NCBI RefSeq assembly: GCF_027595985.1
Contig: NC_073306.1
Coordinates: forward strand, 154,365,217 to 154,429,216
Direction: 5' to 3'
Source of the DNA: Sorex araneus
Lineage: Eukaryota > Chordata > Mammalia > Eulipotyphla > Soricidae
DNA: 64,000 nucleotides
Shown here: one piece after another, positions 34,231 to 47,142 of the stretch
Layout of the letters: the number at the start of each line of letters is the position of its first letter
Numbering within the stretch: the first letter of the stretch is position 1
Position numbers and translations under genes: made by a program
The notes under the pieces: model-generated
Told to the model about the DNA's origin: nothing
What the model saw: only the letters and a program-made list of their open reading frames with translations
The model's database searches: none

Positions 34231-37200
34231 AAAAATAATCTTGATCCCAGTGGGAAAGATTCACACTGCTCAAGAACTGCTGGGGTGAGAAGTAACAGGA
34301 TCCTCATGTATCCTGTCATATCTATCCCACTAGTGTTGACATTTTAAATCGACATCATTATTTGGGCATAACTGCATAGTTGCCTAGACCTCAAATCTGA
34401 GGTCTTATGTGAATTCAATAGTTTATTCTGCAGTATGTTGATGTATTTAATGATAAGTTTAAGTGAAATTTCATATTTTGTCTTACTTGTAGTTCAGGCA
34501 ATTGGCAACGTCTGTGAATTTCAGTTTCTTAAGTTTCGTATGAGGACAGTACTGCTCAGTTTCACAATATCCAATTTTGGTGATAATTACTTTATCACAG
34601 TAGTTTCAAATTCTCTTTAGCTGTGTGTCATGCTCCAGGAATGAACCTAGATAACAAGTCTGTACTGAAATTTCTTTACTTGCTTTATAACAAGGTAACT
34701 ATACTTAGAAATATTTCTGTTATTCCCTGTTATATACCGTTGAGTTTAAATGACTGTATCTGCAATTGCAGACGTAAACTGCTTCTTTTAGTCATATAAT
34801 CTTGAACCTATTATCAATTACATGTATCCTATGGCCAAAGGAGCCTGAGAGCAATATCAGCTGAAACCTTTGCTTACTGGATTTATGATTAGATTAGAAA
34901 CATGAGCAAACAAAGAAACCTGAGGAGCGGATGGAGGATGTGAAAGCATCAGAGTAGGCTGAGACAAATCAATAAAACAACAAAAGGCTAACAGGAAGAA
35001 ATAAAGTCAATGTTATTGGGGAAAAAAATGAATAGCATAGGTATTTTCAGCCCAAATGATAGGATTTTGAAACTAGTTATTTCTAAACATTGTACATTTC
35101 TTGTAGAGTAGTTAGTGCTTTACTAGAGAAGAAAAACAAGCTTTTTTAAAGTAATTGGCAAAATAAGGCATTTTTTTTATCGAATGAATATTCATTAAGG
35201 AAATATTTATCTTGGGCCAGGCACAGAATTAATAAATTAACATTATTAGTAGTCAAAACTAGTAGCAAAGTATTATCCATGTCTGTGATTTATTTAATAA
35301 TTCCTATACCAAACATAATTAATATTAAAAATGCAGAAATGATTTCATGACTTTTAGGGGGCATTTTTAAATCATTCAATCATTCATTTACTCAATCTAC
35401 TCTCAAATAGGGTAGGTACACTGTATTTAACAAAATTTTCAGTTTAGAATTCAGGGTGGCCCAAATTTAGAAGGCAGAAATAGAGAAATGTAGCAGAACT
35501 GTTAGCTTGGTAGCTATCTACGATAAGAACATTCAATGAACTATTTGTGTATAAGAAGGAAAATAATTACTATTGTTGAGATGAGTTTTCAAGCAGAGAT
35601 AATCTTAGAGTTAGGTCTTGAGGGGTAAGTAAGAGTAGATTTCATAAGGGAATAATGGGGCATGAATTTAGGCAAAACAAAATATACTGAAAATATATCA
35701 AGGCCACCATGAAGAATCACATAAATGACAGAATAAAATTGTGTCTATCAGAGATTAGACAGCCCTGAAACCACAGGAACTTCTGAAAATTCACAGCTGA
35801 GGTCCTAGTGGCCCACAAGTACCTCTAGGGTGACCACTGATCCCTGGCAGCACAGGGCCACACAGCACCGAAATTGGGCCTTGCATTGAATCTTCTGGAA
35901 GGTATGTCAAGAATAACTAGTGATTCCCCAGCATCCCTGTGCACTTTTGAGAGTTCTCATACTCCTCAAATTGCTCAACTTTGTATCCTCGACCATGATC
36001 TTTGTGGAGATAAGTGTCAGTTACCAGCTTTTGAATGCTTTTGAGGGTGAGCACGTATTATCTATCCTTTAAAGATTAGTTTGCATTAACTTCAGCTGGA
36101 TAGACCCTACCTACGCTGAATTCAGAATATTGATTACTACGGTGTACAGACTTCAAACTCAGGAGAAGGAAGGGAGGAGGAGGGACTTGAGGGAGAGGAG
36201 AAGTGTTTCTCTTTTTCAATTGAAATTATAGATATTTGTTTTGTTCCACTAATTTTTCTTTAAAGTACCATCACTACCCATAAGAGCTGGTGGACAACTC
36301 TTATGGAAGCACCTGTCGTATCTCAGGTGGTTCATAAAAGGTTGAATGAGTTAGATGATGAATGAGAAAAATAAAGAGAGATTCAATAGTCTTATTTTGC
36401 ACTGCGAATCAAATACATATTCAAGCACAATTTTCCTGTTGCCTAGGAAATGAAGAAAAACTGCTAAACCCAGCATTCCAGTTCTCCACGGTGTCTTATA
36501 ACTCCCTATTTCCACCCTACCCTACCCCACTGATCTCACATAGAAACCTTATGCATCATTCAAACTTCCCGAATATTTTGGGCTTGCCAAATAGCCACTT
36601 TCCTCTGGATCCTCTCTTTGCATGATTATCCAATGAATTTTTAGCAAGCATTGACTAAAATTTGGAAGACACATGGATTCTCATCCTCGTATAGTCAGCA
36701 ATATCTCTCAGTCCTACATTGCATTGCTTGATTTATCTGCTTTCCTTTTTTTAATTAACTGGGTAGTTGTCGCTATAAATCCTATGTTCTTCTCCACTTT
36801 GTCTACTCCCAGGACCTTAGCTAGAATAATCCCTGAGATATCTTTGTCACCTTATTTGGTTTTCTTTAAAGTATAGATCACTACCCATTGGCCCAGAAAC
36901 TGTAACAGTATCTGCTATAGGTATATGCTCAGATTATATTTGCCAAATATATGAATGAATTAATAAAATGCTCCCATGCTTGTTTCATAGTGCAACACTG
37001 AAGTTTTCTAAAACAGTCTTTACCCAATACAGTTTTTGCTTCTATGATGCTTAACTCTGAAACAGGCTTAGTGAAGATTTTCCAGGAATCTTTTTTTTTT
37101 TGTACAGTGAATGTCTGATCATAGTTAAATAAATGGTTCTCATTTAAACTGACAGTAACCATAGAACAGAGGAAAGCCTGGACTTGTTCAATACTTTATT

Positions 37201-37465
37201 AAAACCATGAACTATCACTCTCTAAAGACAGTATTCAGCATGATCTTGAGTAAGCCTAAAAATAATGTGTTAAAGTATGTAATTAAGATGCTACTTAATG
37301 GTATAAAAATAAAATATCACACATTGCTGATAAAGAGAATACCATGCTTTGGATATGAATTATTAATATCTATATATAGGCACATTTTATAATAGGATAA
37401 CGGACTATGAAGCGGGTAAAACATAATTGGACTTTAACTCCTCAGAAGCAATTTCTAACAGTTTC
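34231..37465. other. Quiet stretch
   Basis: Over 3 kb with no recognised repeat or exon. A weak SINE-like wording near 35830-35880 ('actgatccctggcag') is too degenerate to call. Confidence 0.4.
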
Positions 37466-37612
37466 CTTTTTGGGTTTCGTTTTGTGTTGTTTTGGGACCA
37501 CATCTGTAATGCTCTGAACTTACTCTGACTCTACTCAGGGGTGACAAGGACAGAACCCAAATCAACAGCATATATATTGTGTTTTATGCATTGTGTAATC
37601 TGTCTGGGCTAT
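37466..37612 (-). mobile_element. SINE type A, old
   Basis: Antisense: 'tttgggaccacatctgtaat', 'ctactcaggggtgac', 'gaacccaaatcaacagc', a decayed head. Confidence 0.6.
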
Positions 37613-38562
37613 GTGTTCCTCCTTTATGATTGAAGAGTGAAAACATAACACCACTGTCTGAAAATTCAGTTAGATAGTATCATCTGTTCTGAGGTCGCTT
37701 TCCTGGCTCTGAATGTCTGCTGATGCAGATACTCCTACCAGGAATCCCTTGTTCTCACCTGGATTCCCCTTCAAACATTTTATCTATTCTGAGAATTATC
37801 TTTCCAGTGTCTTCTGCTCTAGAAAGTTTGTGTTAATCAGACAATCTTGTTTGAACCCAGTTACACTCCCTAGACTTCACTCTTATTTCATAAGTTTTCT
37901 TCTAATTTACTATAACCATGTGTGCAGTTTTCCAACATATTCTTACAAGACTTTTGAAAGGTATGATGTTATTTGTCTTTGATTCTGACTAGAGCGCTTA
38001 AACTACAATTTACACCATTCCTGCTGGGGAACACGGGAAAGTCTAACACCCCTCTGAGATGTTCTAGTACTGGACAAAAAAATGTCAAACCAACAACAGA
38101 CACAAATAGCAAGAAAAAAATGAATGTAATAGAATATGTAGAAAGATTTTGCATGGCAGAAAATTCTAAAGAATTATAGGACCTGAGATATTTATTTTGT
38201 GTTATGAGACCTGGAATATCAAGTAGGAGAGAGATTTCACATTTTAAGAAAGAGAATTAGTTCTCCTTTTCCCTTAGAGTCAAAAGTGAGTTAGTGATGT
38301 GTGTTTTCAGTTAAAATTACACTTGATGATACTCCCAAACTACATTCTTCTAGATTATCTGGGTACTGGGGATCCATGGTACCTCTCAATTATAAAACAA
38401 GCAAAGGACTTAGTAAAAGACAAGAGATTCTTCATTGATTTCTTTTAATAATCAATAATCTGCATTTCTGTATAAAAAGGTGACAATTCTTCCCAAGATT
38501 CATTGTGACTTTTAGTTACCACACTAAGGTGATGGCAGAACAAAAACCTTCCATGACACTTT
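37613..38562. other. No feature recognised
   Basis: Unique-looking spacer. Confidence 0.4.
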
Positions 38563-38756
38563 TTCAAATTTATTTATTTAATCATTCATTTATTTTTTTA
38601 TTTAGTGGGTGTGGTTATGGGTGTGTGTGGGGGTTACATGCTGTGATTTTCAGGGGTTACTCCTGGCTCAGGAATTACTCCTATTCGTGCTCAGGTAACC
38701 ATATGGCTGAGTGCAAGACAAATGCCCTACCCACTGTACTATCGCTATGTCCCCTC
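38563..38756 (-). mobile_element. SINE type A
   Basis: T-rich start with ATTT units, 'ggggttactcctggctc', 'gctcaggtaaccatatgg', 'gacaaatgccctaccc', 'ctatcgctatgtcccc'. Part of the body near 'ggctgagtgcaag' is deleted. Confidence 0.82.
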
Positions 38757-39314
38757 CTATGGCTCTTCTGAGGAAAGGTTATTTCATGGCATTTTAGGGA
38801 AACCTTCATTTCTGATATCCAAACCTTCAATTCTGCTTGAAAACCAAGTTTCCCATTGAGCTGTTGGAATCATTCTAGTAAAGAAAGGGCTAAAGGAGTT
38901 CTGTATCATTAGCCCTCCATGTATATGTGAATGTTTTGCCGAAACACATTCTAATTCTCTATCAGCTGTTGGGGACTAAGGTTAGAAAAAATGAACTTGA
39001 GGACCCATGTGCTCTTGAATTTCAAAGCCAACTTTTCACTCATCATTTTGCTCCACAGAGCCTGTGTATTTATGATTTCTTCATCCATTCCATGACAGAA
39101 CAGAAGCTGATAGTACCATAGGGGTTATATTCTAATAGGGGGGGTATATTCTAGACCCCACTTCCAGTAATTATGATGCAATAATAGGGAAAGAAGCTTG
39201 TGAGACTGTGTCATATAATGAGCTGTTGATGACCTTCATGTATTGGATGCTCAGCATTTATTTCTTTACAGCAAGCTTAGTACAAAAGCTGTTGTCATCA
39301 AAGTCAAATCTAAT
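38757..39314. other. No feature recognised
   Basis: Spacer before the L1 cluster. Confidence 0.4.
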
Positions 39315-39715
39315 TTTTAAAAATTTCTTTTAATTGAATCACTGTGAGATAGGCAGTGACAAAGTTCTTTATGAATGGGTTTTAGTCATACAGTGTTCCA
39401 ACACTGGTCCCTTCACCAGTGTATATTTCCCACCACCAATGTCCCCAGTTTCCCTCCCCCCACCCCTGCCGCCGCCTGCCTCTATATAAGGCACTTTTCT
39501 TTCTTCTTCTTCTTCTTCTCCTCCTCCTTCTCCTCCTCCTCTTCTTCTTCTTATTTTCCCTCTCTTCCTCCACCTCTTCTTCTTCTTCTCCTCCTCCTTC
39601 TCCTCCTCCTCCTCCTCCTCTTCCTCCTCTCTGTCCTCTCTCCTTTTGAGCATTATGGTTTACAATACAGGTACTGAAAATTTATCAATCATAGTTGGAA
39701 ATGATCACTCTGGAC
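39315..39715 (-). mobile_element. L1 3'UTR with pyrimidine tract
   Basis: Antisense 3'UTR: 'tttaattgaatcactgtgag', 'cttcaccagtgtatattt', 'cccagtttccctcccccc', then a CTT/CTC tract and 'gagcattatggtttacaat'. The same order occurs at 11.9-12.2 kb. Confidence 0.78.
39497..39648. repeat. CTT/CTC polypyrimidine tract
   Basis: About 150 bp of C and T trinucleotides, two similar blocks in tandem. The long Glu/Lys/Arg-rich minus-strand frames over it are low-complexity artefacts. Confidence 0.92.
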
Positions 39716-39993
39716 AAGAACTGAGTGCTGAAAGTAGGAAAAAGGATATATGAAACTCAAATCTTTACACATTCAGTTATTTAAAATAATTCAACAAATG
39801 GAATTTTAGACATACACAGTCATAGTACTTTGCAGAACCTTTGAATTCTTTTTTTTTAATTTTAATTTTTTTATTGAGTCACCATGTGGAAAGTTACAAA
39901 GTTTTCAGGTTTAAATCTCAGTTATACAATGCTCGAATACCCATCCCTTCACCAGTGCACATATTCCACCACCAAGAATTCCAGTATAGCTCC

Positions 39994-40062
39994 ACCCCGC
40001 ACCCCCACACCCCTAACCCCCCCACGCCCCTAGCCCCCCCACCCTTAGCCTCCCCGCCTGTG
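39994..40062 (-). promoter_or_regulatory. G-rich stretch in the L1 3'UTR (possible G-quadruplex)
   Basis: The plus strand is a series of C runs ('aacccccccacgcc', 'agcccccccaccc'), so the L1 sense strand carries several G runs of three to seven. G-rich, quadruplex-prone 3'UTR segments are a known L1 feature. Confidence 0.6.
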
Positions 40063-40345
40063 TAACTAATAAATTTCACTTTACTTTCACTTTGGTTGCA
40101 TACAATATTTCAACAAAGCTCACTAATATTGTTTGGAGAGTTTCTCCCCTAAAGTCAGACCTGCTGAAAAGGAAGCATTAGATAATTTGTTTTCCATTGC
40201 TGAGGATGAAGAGGTATGAGGTCGAGTGACCACACTTAGCGGCCTCTCGGTTTTGGGTTTCTGTATTTTAGTATTTTAGTAACTAAGTCCAGAGAAATAT
40301 CTGCCAGATGTTGCAATCGTTGCCAACTTGTACTTCTCAGTTACA

Positions 40346-41303
40346 TTATATTCCACATATGAGTGCAATCTTTCTATGTCTGTCTCTTTCTTTCTGACTC
40401 ATTTCACTCAACATGATACTTTCCATGTTGATCCATTTATATGCAAATTTCATAACTTCATGTTTTCTCACAGCTACATAGTATTCCATTGTGTAGATGT
40501 ACCAGAGTTTCTTTAACCAGTCATCTGTTTGGGGACACTCTGTTTTTTTCCAGATTCTGGCTATTGTAAACAGTGCTGCAATGAACATAGAAATACATAT
40601 GCCATCTCTACTATACCTTTTTGCCTCTCCGGGATATATTCCCAGGAGTGGTATTGCTGGGTCAAATGGAAGCTCAATTTCTAATTTTTTGAGAATCATC
40701 CATATTGTTTTCCAAAAGGGCTGAACCAGTCGGCATTCCCACCAGCAGTGAAGAAGAGTCCCTTTCTCCCCGCATCCATGCCAACACCGGTTGCTTTTGT
40801 TTTTTGGTATGTGGGCCAGTCTCTGTGGTGTGAGATGATATCTCATGGTTGTTTTGATCTGAATTTCCCTGATGATTAGTGATGTGGAACATTTTCTCAT
40901 GTGCCTCTGAGCCATTCGGATTTCTTCTTTAGGAAAGTTTCTGTTCATTTCATCACCCCATTTTTTGATCGGGTTGGCAGTTTTCTTCTTGTGGAGTTCA
41001 ACCAGTGCATTGTATATCCTTGTTGTCAACCCTTTATCAGATGGGTATTGAGTAAATATCCTTTCCCGTTCTGTAGATTGTCTTTGTACTTTGGTCACTG
41101 TTTCTCTTGAGGTGCAGAAGCTTCTTTGTTTGAGATAGTCCCATTTATTTATCTCTGTTTTCACTTGCTTGGCCAGTGGTGTGTCAGCTTTGAAGATACC
41201 TTTGGCTTCAATGTCGTGGAGGGTTTTGCTGACCTTGTCTTCAATGTACCTTAGGGATTCTGGTCTGATGTTGAGGTCCTTAATCCAGTTTGATCTGACT
41301 TTC
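40346..41303 (-). pseudogene. L1 ORF2 C-terminal part, open frame
   Basis: About 319 codons in a single open frame with the ORF2 stop at 40346-40348; the frame runs on into inverted sequence up to 41350. It holds the region after the RT domain, and a cysteine-rich motif of the CX3CX7HX4C type at 40733-40786 (CWHGCG...HCWWEC), followed by PFDPAIPLLGIYP and IYTMEYY. The reading frame is undamaged, which supports a recent insertion, but it lacks the endonuclease and RT in the same orientation and cannot make a working protein. Confidence 0.92.
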
Positions 41304-42987
41304 AAAAGATCATCAGAGACTACTTTGAAAATCTGTATGCCATGAAACAAGAGAACCTAGAAGAAATGGATAAATTCCTGGATTCCTATAATCTCCAAGG
41401 CTGAACTAAGAAGACCTGGAGTTCCTGAACAGTCCTATTAACATCAAGGAAATTGAAATGGTAATCAAAAGTCTTCCCAAAAACAAAAGCCCAGGCCCAG
41501 ACCGATTCACTAGCGAATTCTTCCAAACATTTAAAGAGGACCTATTGCCAGTTATTCTCAAGCTTTTCCAGGAAATTGAAGAAACAGAAACCCTCCCAAA
41601 CAGTTTCTATGAGGCTCACATCTCCCTAATACCAAAAGCAAACAAGGACACCACAAAAAAAGAAAACTACAGGCCAATATCCCTGATGAACACAGATGCG
41701 AAGATTCTCAACAAAATATTAGCAAACAGAATTCAACAACTCATCAAAAAGATCATACACCACGACCAAGTGGGATTCATCCCGGGGATGCAAAGATGGT
41801 TTAACATTCGGAAATCAATCAACATAATCCATCATATCAACAAAAGAAAAGATAAAAATCATATAATCATATCAATAGATGCAGAGAAAGCATTTGACAA
41901 GATTCAGCACCTGTTTATGATGAAAACTCTCGCCAAAATGGGTATAGAAGGGACCTTCCTCAATATAGTCAAAGCCATCTACCACAAGCCTACGGCAAGC
42001 ATCATCCTCAATGGGGAAAAACTAAGACCCTTCCCTCTGAGAACAGGGACAAGACAAGGATGCCCACTCTCTCCTCTTCTGTTCAATATAGTACTGGAAG
42101 TACTTGCAATAGCGATTAGGCAAGAAAAAGATATTAATTGCATTCAGGTAGGAAAGGAAGAAATCAAGCTCTCACTATTTGCTGATGATATGATATTATA
42201 CTTAGCAAACCCTAAAACCTCTACCAAGAAACTCCTAGAAACAATAGATTCGTATAGTAAAGTTGCAGGCTATAAAATCATTACCCAAAAGTCCATGGCT
42301 TTCTTATATGCAAATAGTGAGAGAGAAAAAAGTGACATGATAAAAGCTATCCCGTTCACAATTGTGCCTCAAAAAATCAAATACCTCGGAATCAGCTTAA
42401 CTAAGGAGGTAAAGGATTTGTATAATGAAAACTACAAAAACGCTACTTCAGGAAATAAAAGAAGACACGAGGAAATGAAAAAATATCCCCTGCTCATGGA
42501 TTGGAAGAATTAATATTGTCAAAATGGCAATTCTTCCCAAAGCATTGTACAAATTCAATGCGATCCCTATAGGGATACCCTTGTCATTCTTCAAAAAAAT
42601 GTAGCTAGCGCTCCTGAAATTCATATGGAACAATAAGCCCCCACGAATAGCTAAAGCAATTCTTGGGAAAAAGAAAATGGGAGGAATCAACCTCCCCAAC
42701 TTCCAACTCTACTACAAAGCGGTAGTCATTAAAACAGCTTGGTACTGGAACAAAGGCAGAGCTGCAGACCAATGGAACAGGGTTGAATACTCTGACACAT
42801 CCCCCCAAATATATGACCATCTAATCTTTGATAAGGGAGCAAAAAAGGCGAAGTGGAACAAGGAAAGCATGTTTAACAAATTGTGCTGGCAAAACTGGAC
42901 AGCTACATGCAAAAAGATGGGCTTAGACCTCTACCTATCACCATGTACAAAAGTCAGATCAAAATGGATTAAGGACCTCAACATCAG
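41304..42987 (+). pseudogene. L1 ORF2 RT part, inverted and frame-broken
   Basis: Covers the linker (NLYAMKQENLEEMDKFLDSYN), a frame break near 41400, then 41458-42513 open with the RT core: [51 protein letters not shown], and the catalytic Phe-Ala-Asp-Asp at 42178-42189. A frameshift near 42440, a TGA about 50 bp later and a TAG at 42602 break the rest, which ends WIKDLNIRP at the insertion border. RT catalytic residues are present but the gene is dead. Confidence 0.92.
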
Positions 42988-43001
42988 ACCTTTGAATTCT
43001 T

Positions 43002-45547
43002 AACTCCCATCTTCCTTCTGTTGGTGAGAACCTTGCCTTTATGAGCCTCTGTGCTGCTAACGGATATCTCCTAGACATGTCAGCATTTTGCTCATCCCCC
43101 TGCCACTCAAAAAATCCATTGCTCCCTCCGCCTTCTGGATTTTGCTTCGCTAAGGAACTTCCCCCATCCTATGACCTTTTACAAGTGCCCTTCGATAGAG
43201 CTGGTTTTACTACTATCGTAGTAGCTCCCTTTTCTAGATTAATCCTATGAACAGATGACCATCAAAGTTCTTTTACCAGAAGGAAAAATTACACAAACTG
43301 TATTTATGCTTGGGAAGGAAACAGTTATCAGAATTTTGTTCATATTTAAACTGATGAAGCAATGCATTTGAGTTCTTATTCCGGAAAACAAATTAAAACC
43401 CTTTTGTCCTTCTCTATGTGGCAATGGAGGGGGTATACTTTTAAAAATGTTCCTTTGTTATACTCTTCGCTTTTAACTCACACTTTTGATCTTTTGGCCT
43501 TTCCCCTTTCAAATGGTTTCATAGACTTTTCTTCCATCTCTCCTATGTATTCTCTTGAGGGAGGGATAGAATCTTAAATAGGTACACGTTGACCTAATGC
43601 ATAAAGATTTAAAAATAAGCACATGGATAGCATGCTGGTTTGGGAGCACAGTGCGCAAACACACAGCCTGATCACATATGACCCCTTAAGAAATGCTGCT
43701 GAGAAAGCTTTCTGCGACCTACAAGGAAGCTGCACAATTTTTACCTGGCATTTTGACGAGTTGTCTAATTGCCCGTTTAGTTCCCCTTTAAACTAGCCCC
43801 CCAATAAAGAAATATTGGCTTGCTTAAGCTTTCTTTCAGCTCTCCTTTGCAGGCTGTAGGTCGGGGAATTTCACATGCCCCTTAAACACGACTGAACCCT
43901 TCATGGCTTTCAATCACAATTAGGGTTAATAACCCCAGGGCTTCCCCCCGTGCAGCTCTTCTCCTGCTGTGATGGAACACTGGCTGCCCCATCTCTAGCC
44001 CCAGTCCCCACATTGCATCAGGAAGGAAGCTCTTGACTTGCATCTAGCCTGATTATGCAGGTATGAGTTTCCCATGGCAGCTGGCTGAGATCTCTGTGGC
44101 AGTTTGCCTCCCCCCTGGCATGTGTACTGTCACCAAAAGGCACTTTCAAGTCTCCTTCTGCTAAACATCCTTTATAGTTCTTTGCTAGACAAAACAAATC
44201 CTTAAAATGGGGGGATGGGAGGAGGAAACAGTGAAGGAGGGGGAAGTGGAGGAGCACAAAAGAATCAGAGGGGAGGAACAGGAAGAAGACTGAGCAACAA
44301 CTTCCTTATTCTTCAAGGGCCCCAATTTAGCATGCTTCTGTAAGACTATTAGGGGACAAGGGGAGGGTTTGTAGAAACAGACTTTCACCAAAACTTTCAT
44401 GTAAAGAGGTGAGCACATTGAATGCTTATAATTTCCCTGATAGTGTTCATGTCATTTAAACGGCATCAACTCATTCAAAGTTGATAACAATATACTTCCA
44501 TGGTCAACACTGTTTTTTTTTTTCTCTATAAAGCATAAACTATACAAAGTTATATCACCTAGTTAGTAAAGACAGAAGCTTTAGTAGCGTTTCTGAAGCT
44601 GAATCTTTCTATACAAATACCCACAACTATCTTCATGGTGAATCTGAAATAGTGTGCCCTAGTATTAGTTGAAGACTGGGTAAGATTTGGGAGCATCTAT
44701 GTTTATTACCATGTATGTGAATAGCCTTTAAAGAAATTATATCCTCCAGAGAAACTTAAGCAATGAAGTTAGATTCGCACAATTTGGGGATTTGTCCTAG
44801 ATTTAGATAGCTAGTAAGTTGATGAAATGCTTTAAATACTAATCCTCCTAGCTCAGAACTCTTCCACCTCTCAATACAGCCAGATCTCCCAATGAACCAC
44901 CAATACTAAAGAAGTACCAAACATTAAAGAGGATATTTCTGGGGAAATGTTAAGTGAAACTGATTTGCAAATAGTTCTAACCTGAAAAGATTTACTGGAG
45001 AACTAAGATTTATTTTCAGTCCCCAGCATAGATGTAATCCATAGGTGACTGAAAATGAGTGGAAAATGCAACAAGCAACAACTTTTTCCATTGAGGACAT
45101 ATAAATGAAAGCATTCTTTATTTTACTGTTCATTGAAATAAGGCTGTATTAAAGGGTCATGTGGGCCAAGGTATTTAATAGGGTCCTTGAGTTTTAACAT
45201 TTTACTCTTAACATTGACTTTCTGATCACCAATCTTCAGAACCTCACTGAATTACTCTAGAAAGGAAGTTAAAACTGCTTGGAGAAATGCCAGTGTAAAA
45301 ATGAAGGAGAGAAAGGGAATTAGGGAAACTTATAAGTAAGCAAGCTTTTTTCTTTTTAGCAGGAAAATCTACTAAAAGCCAGATTCCCAGGTTAACATAT
45401 GGTCATGGCATTGAGACATTTGATATATGGTTAATGAGGCCTGTTTTGCTTTATTTTAGCCTTTGTTGAATTTCTATTTCCTATCACATAGTTGACTTGC
45501 ATGCAGTTGAAATTTAACACCCCCTTCACCCCACCCCTAGGATTAGT
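43002..45547. other. No feature recognised
   Basis: 2.5 kb with more balanced composition than most of the window and no repeats I recognise. A short purine-rich zone lies near 44210-44290. Confidence 0.4.
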
Positions 45548-45582
45548 ATGTGTTTTTTAAAACTTAAAAAAAAATATTTGGT

Positions 45583-45752
45583 GGGGCTGGAGAGATAGCA
45601 CAGCGGGTAGGGCGTTTGCCTTGCACGCGGCCAACCCGGGTTCAAATCCCAGCATCCCATATGGTCCCCTGAGCACAGCCAGGGGTAATTCCTGAGTGCA
45701 GAGCCAGGAGTAACCCCTGTGCATCGCCAGGTGTGACCCAAAAACCCAAAAA
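45583..45752 (+). mobile_element. SINE type A, young full-length copy
   Basis: Almost identical to the copy at 8201. Head GGGGCTGGAGAGATAGCACA, B-box 'cgggttcaaatcc', body and poly(A). A 16-bp target-site duplication, AAAAAAAAATATTTGG, lies at 45566-45581 and 45753-45768. Confidence 0.97.
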
Positions 45753-46281
45753 AAAAAAAAATATTTGGATACCGTGATTTGCACAGTTGTTCATAATAGA
45801 GTTGATTCAGGCATAGAATATTCCAACACCAACCCCACCACCAATGTCTCCTTCCCTCCACCAGTGTCCCCAGGTTCCCTCCCACCCACCCCTAGGAAGG
45901 CATAGGACAAATTTATTTTATAATATTTGCTCCAACAAAAAGAAATGGCAAATGGAATTTCAAAGTATAAATCAACAAAAGTTGATTTGTTGTGATTGAT
46001 TGCTGTATGACTTGTAATGTATCTAAATAAAAAATAATTTAAAGCAACTTAGTATACTGCCTAGTATTATTTACATGACTAAATTTTCAACTCTGACATA
46101 TAAAATATATTGCATTAAAGTTTTTGTACTTGGATCTTATAGAAGTAATCATCATATCTTTCACGCCCTGAATGAAGCTTTTTTGTTTTTTTTTTCTTCT
46201 TTGGCAGGCATATTACAAATTTATTTTATATTACTTGGTCCAAAAATGCTGAAAAGAATGGCATATAGAATTATCAGATAA

Positions 46282-46453
46282 GGGGCTGGAATGATAGCAC
46301 AGCGGGTAGGGCATTTGCCTTGCACACGGCCGGCCCAGGTTTGATTCCCAGCATCCCATATGGTCCCCCAGGCACCGCCAGGAGTAATTCCTGAGTGCAT
46401 GAGCCAGGAGTAACCCCTGTGCATCACTGGGTGTAACCCAAAAAGAAAAAAAA
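46282..46453 (+). mobile_element. SINE type A, full length
   Basis: Head 'ggggctggaatgatagcac', B-box 'aggtttgattccc', body and A-rich tail. A 15-bp target-site duplication, AGAATTATCAGATAA, lies at 46267-46281 and 46454-46468. It sits inside the HAL1-like 3'UTR. Confidence 0.96.
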
Positions 46454-47142
46454 GAATTATCAGATAATAAATAAATAAAAGTTCATTTGTGGTGTTGAAT
46501 TGCTATATTCTTAAACTGTCTTACTCTCGAGAAGACAACCTTATGCACCATTAGTGAGAGCCATGATCACATGGGGGGTTTCTAGTTCTGTAAAGGAGCT
46601 CTCTTAATGCTTATTGCAAAACTGGTTTCAACACTATAAATTCTCTAAGTTGTTATCAGTCATAAATCTCTGTATGGGTCCTTCAAATCTGAATAATAAT
46701 CTAGCTGAATAGAGTATTCTTGTCAAGGTGTTCATTTTGTCGAGGTTTTCAACTATATCCTTCCATATTCTGTTTGTAGAGTCTCATTTGATAGATCTGC
46801 TATACATCTTATGGGCTTTCCTTTATATATACATTTGTCTTTTGGTCTTGATGCTTCCAATATTGTCTAAATCTTTGGATTTTGTCATTTTGAGTATAAT
46901 GTGTCTTGGAGCTTTCCTAATTGGGCCTCTTTTCACTGGGACCTTTAGGCCTCTTGGATGTTGGTTTCTGTAATCCTCGACTCTGAAAAGTTCTTATCAA
47001 TGATTTCTCTAGCTATTGTTTTTTCACATTTGCCTTCTTACTCTTAGGGCTCTGATGATTCTTATATTGTTCTTCTTGAGCTCATCCCATAGTTATCTTA
47101 TATGCTGTTAATTTCTTTACAAACAGTATTTACTTGCCACTG

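Larger units (their letters stand above)
39837..43001 (-). mobile_element. Young L1 insertion with inverted 5' part
   Basis: One insertion of about 3.1 kb between a 14-bp target-site duplication, ACCTTTGAATTCTT, at 39837-39850 and 42988-43001. From the left it reads as antisense poly(A), 3'UTR, then an intact ORF2 C-terminus on the minus strand up to about 41303. There the orientation flips, and about 41304-42987 is sense ORF2 from the endonuclease-RT linker through the RT domain to the sequence [14 protein letters not shown]. The minus part begins at nearly the same L1 position ([14 protein letters not shown]). This is the expected structure from twin priming. The target on the L1 strand reads TT|AAGA, close to the L1 endonuclease preference. 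Confidence 0.95.

Noticed and set aside
39369-39677. Overlapping open frames of about 100 codons, Glu/Lys/Arg-rich on the minus strand and Ser/Leu/Phe-rich on the plus strand
   Set aside because: They come from a CTT/CTC repeat inside an antisense L1 3'UTR.
40346-42513. Two convergent long open frames as possible host genes or a retron/RT defence system
   Set aside because: Both are parts of one L1 ORF2, brought into opposite orientation by twin priming. The target-site duplication confirms a single insertion.
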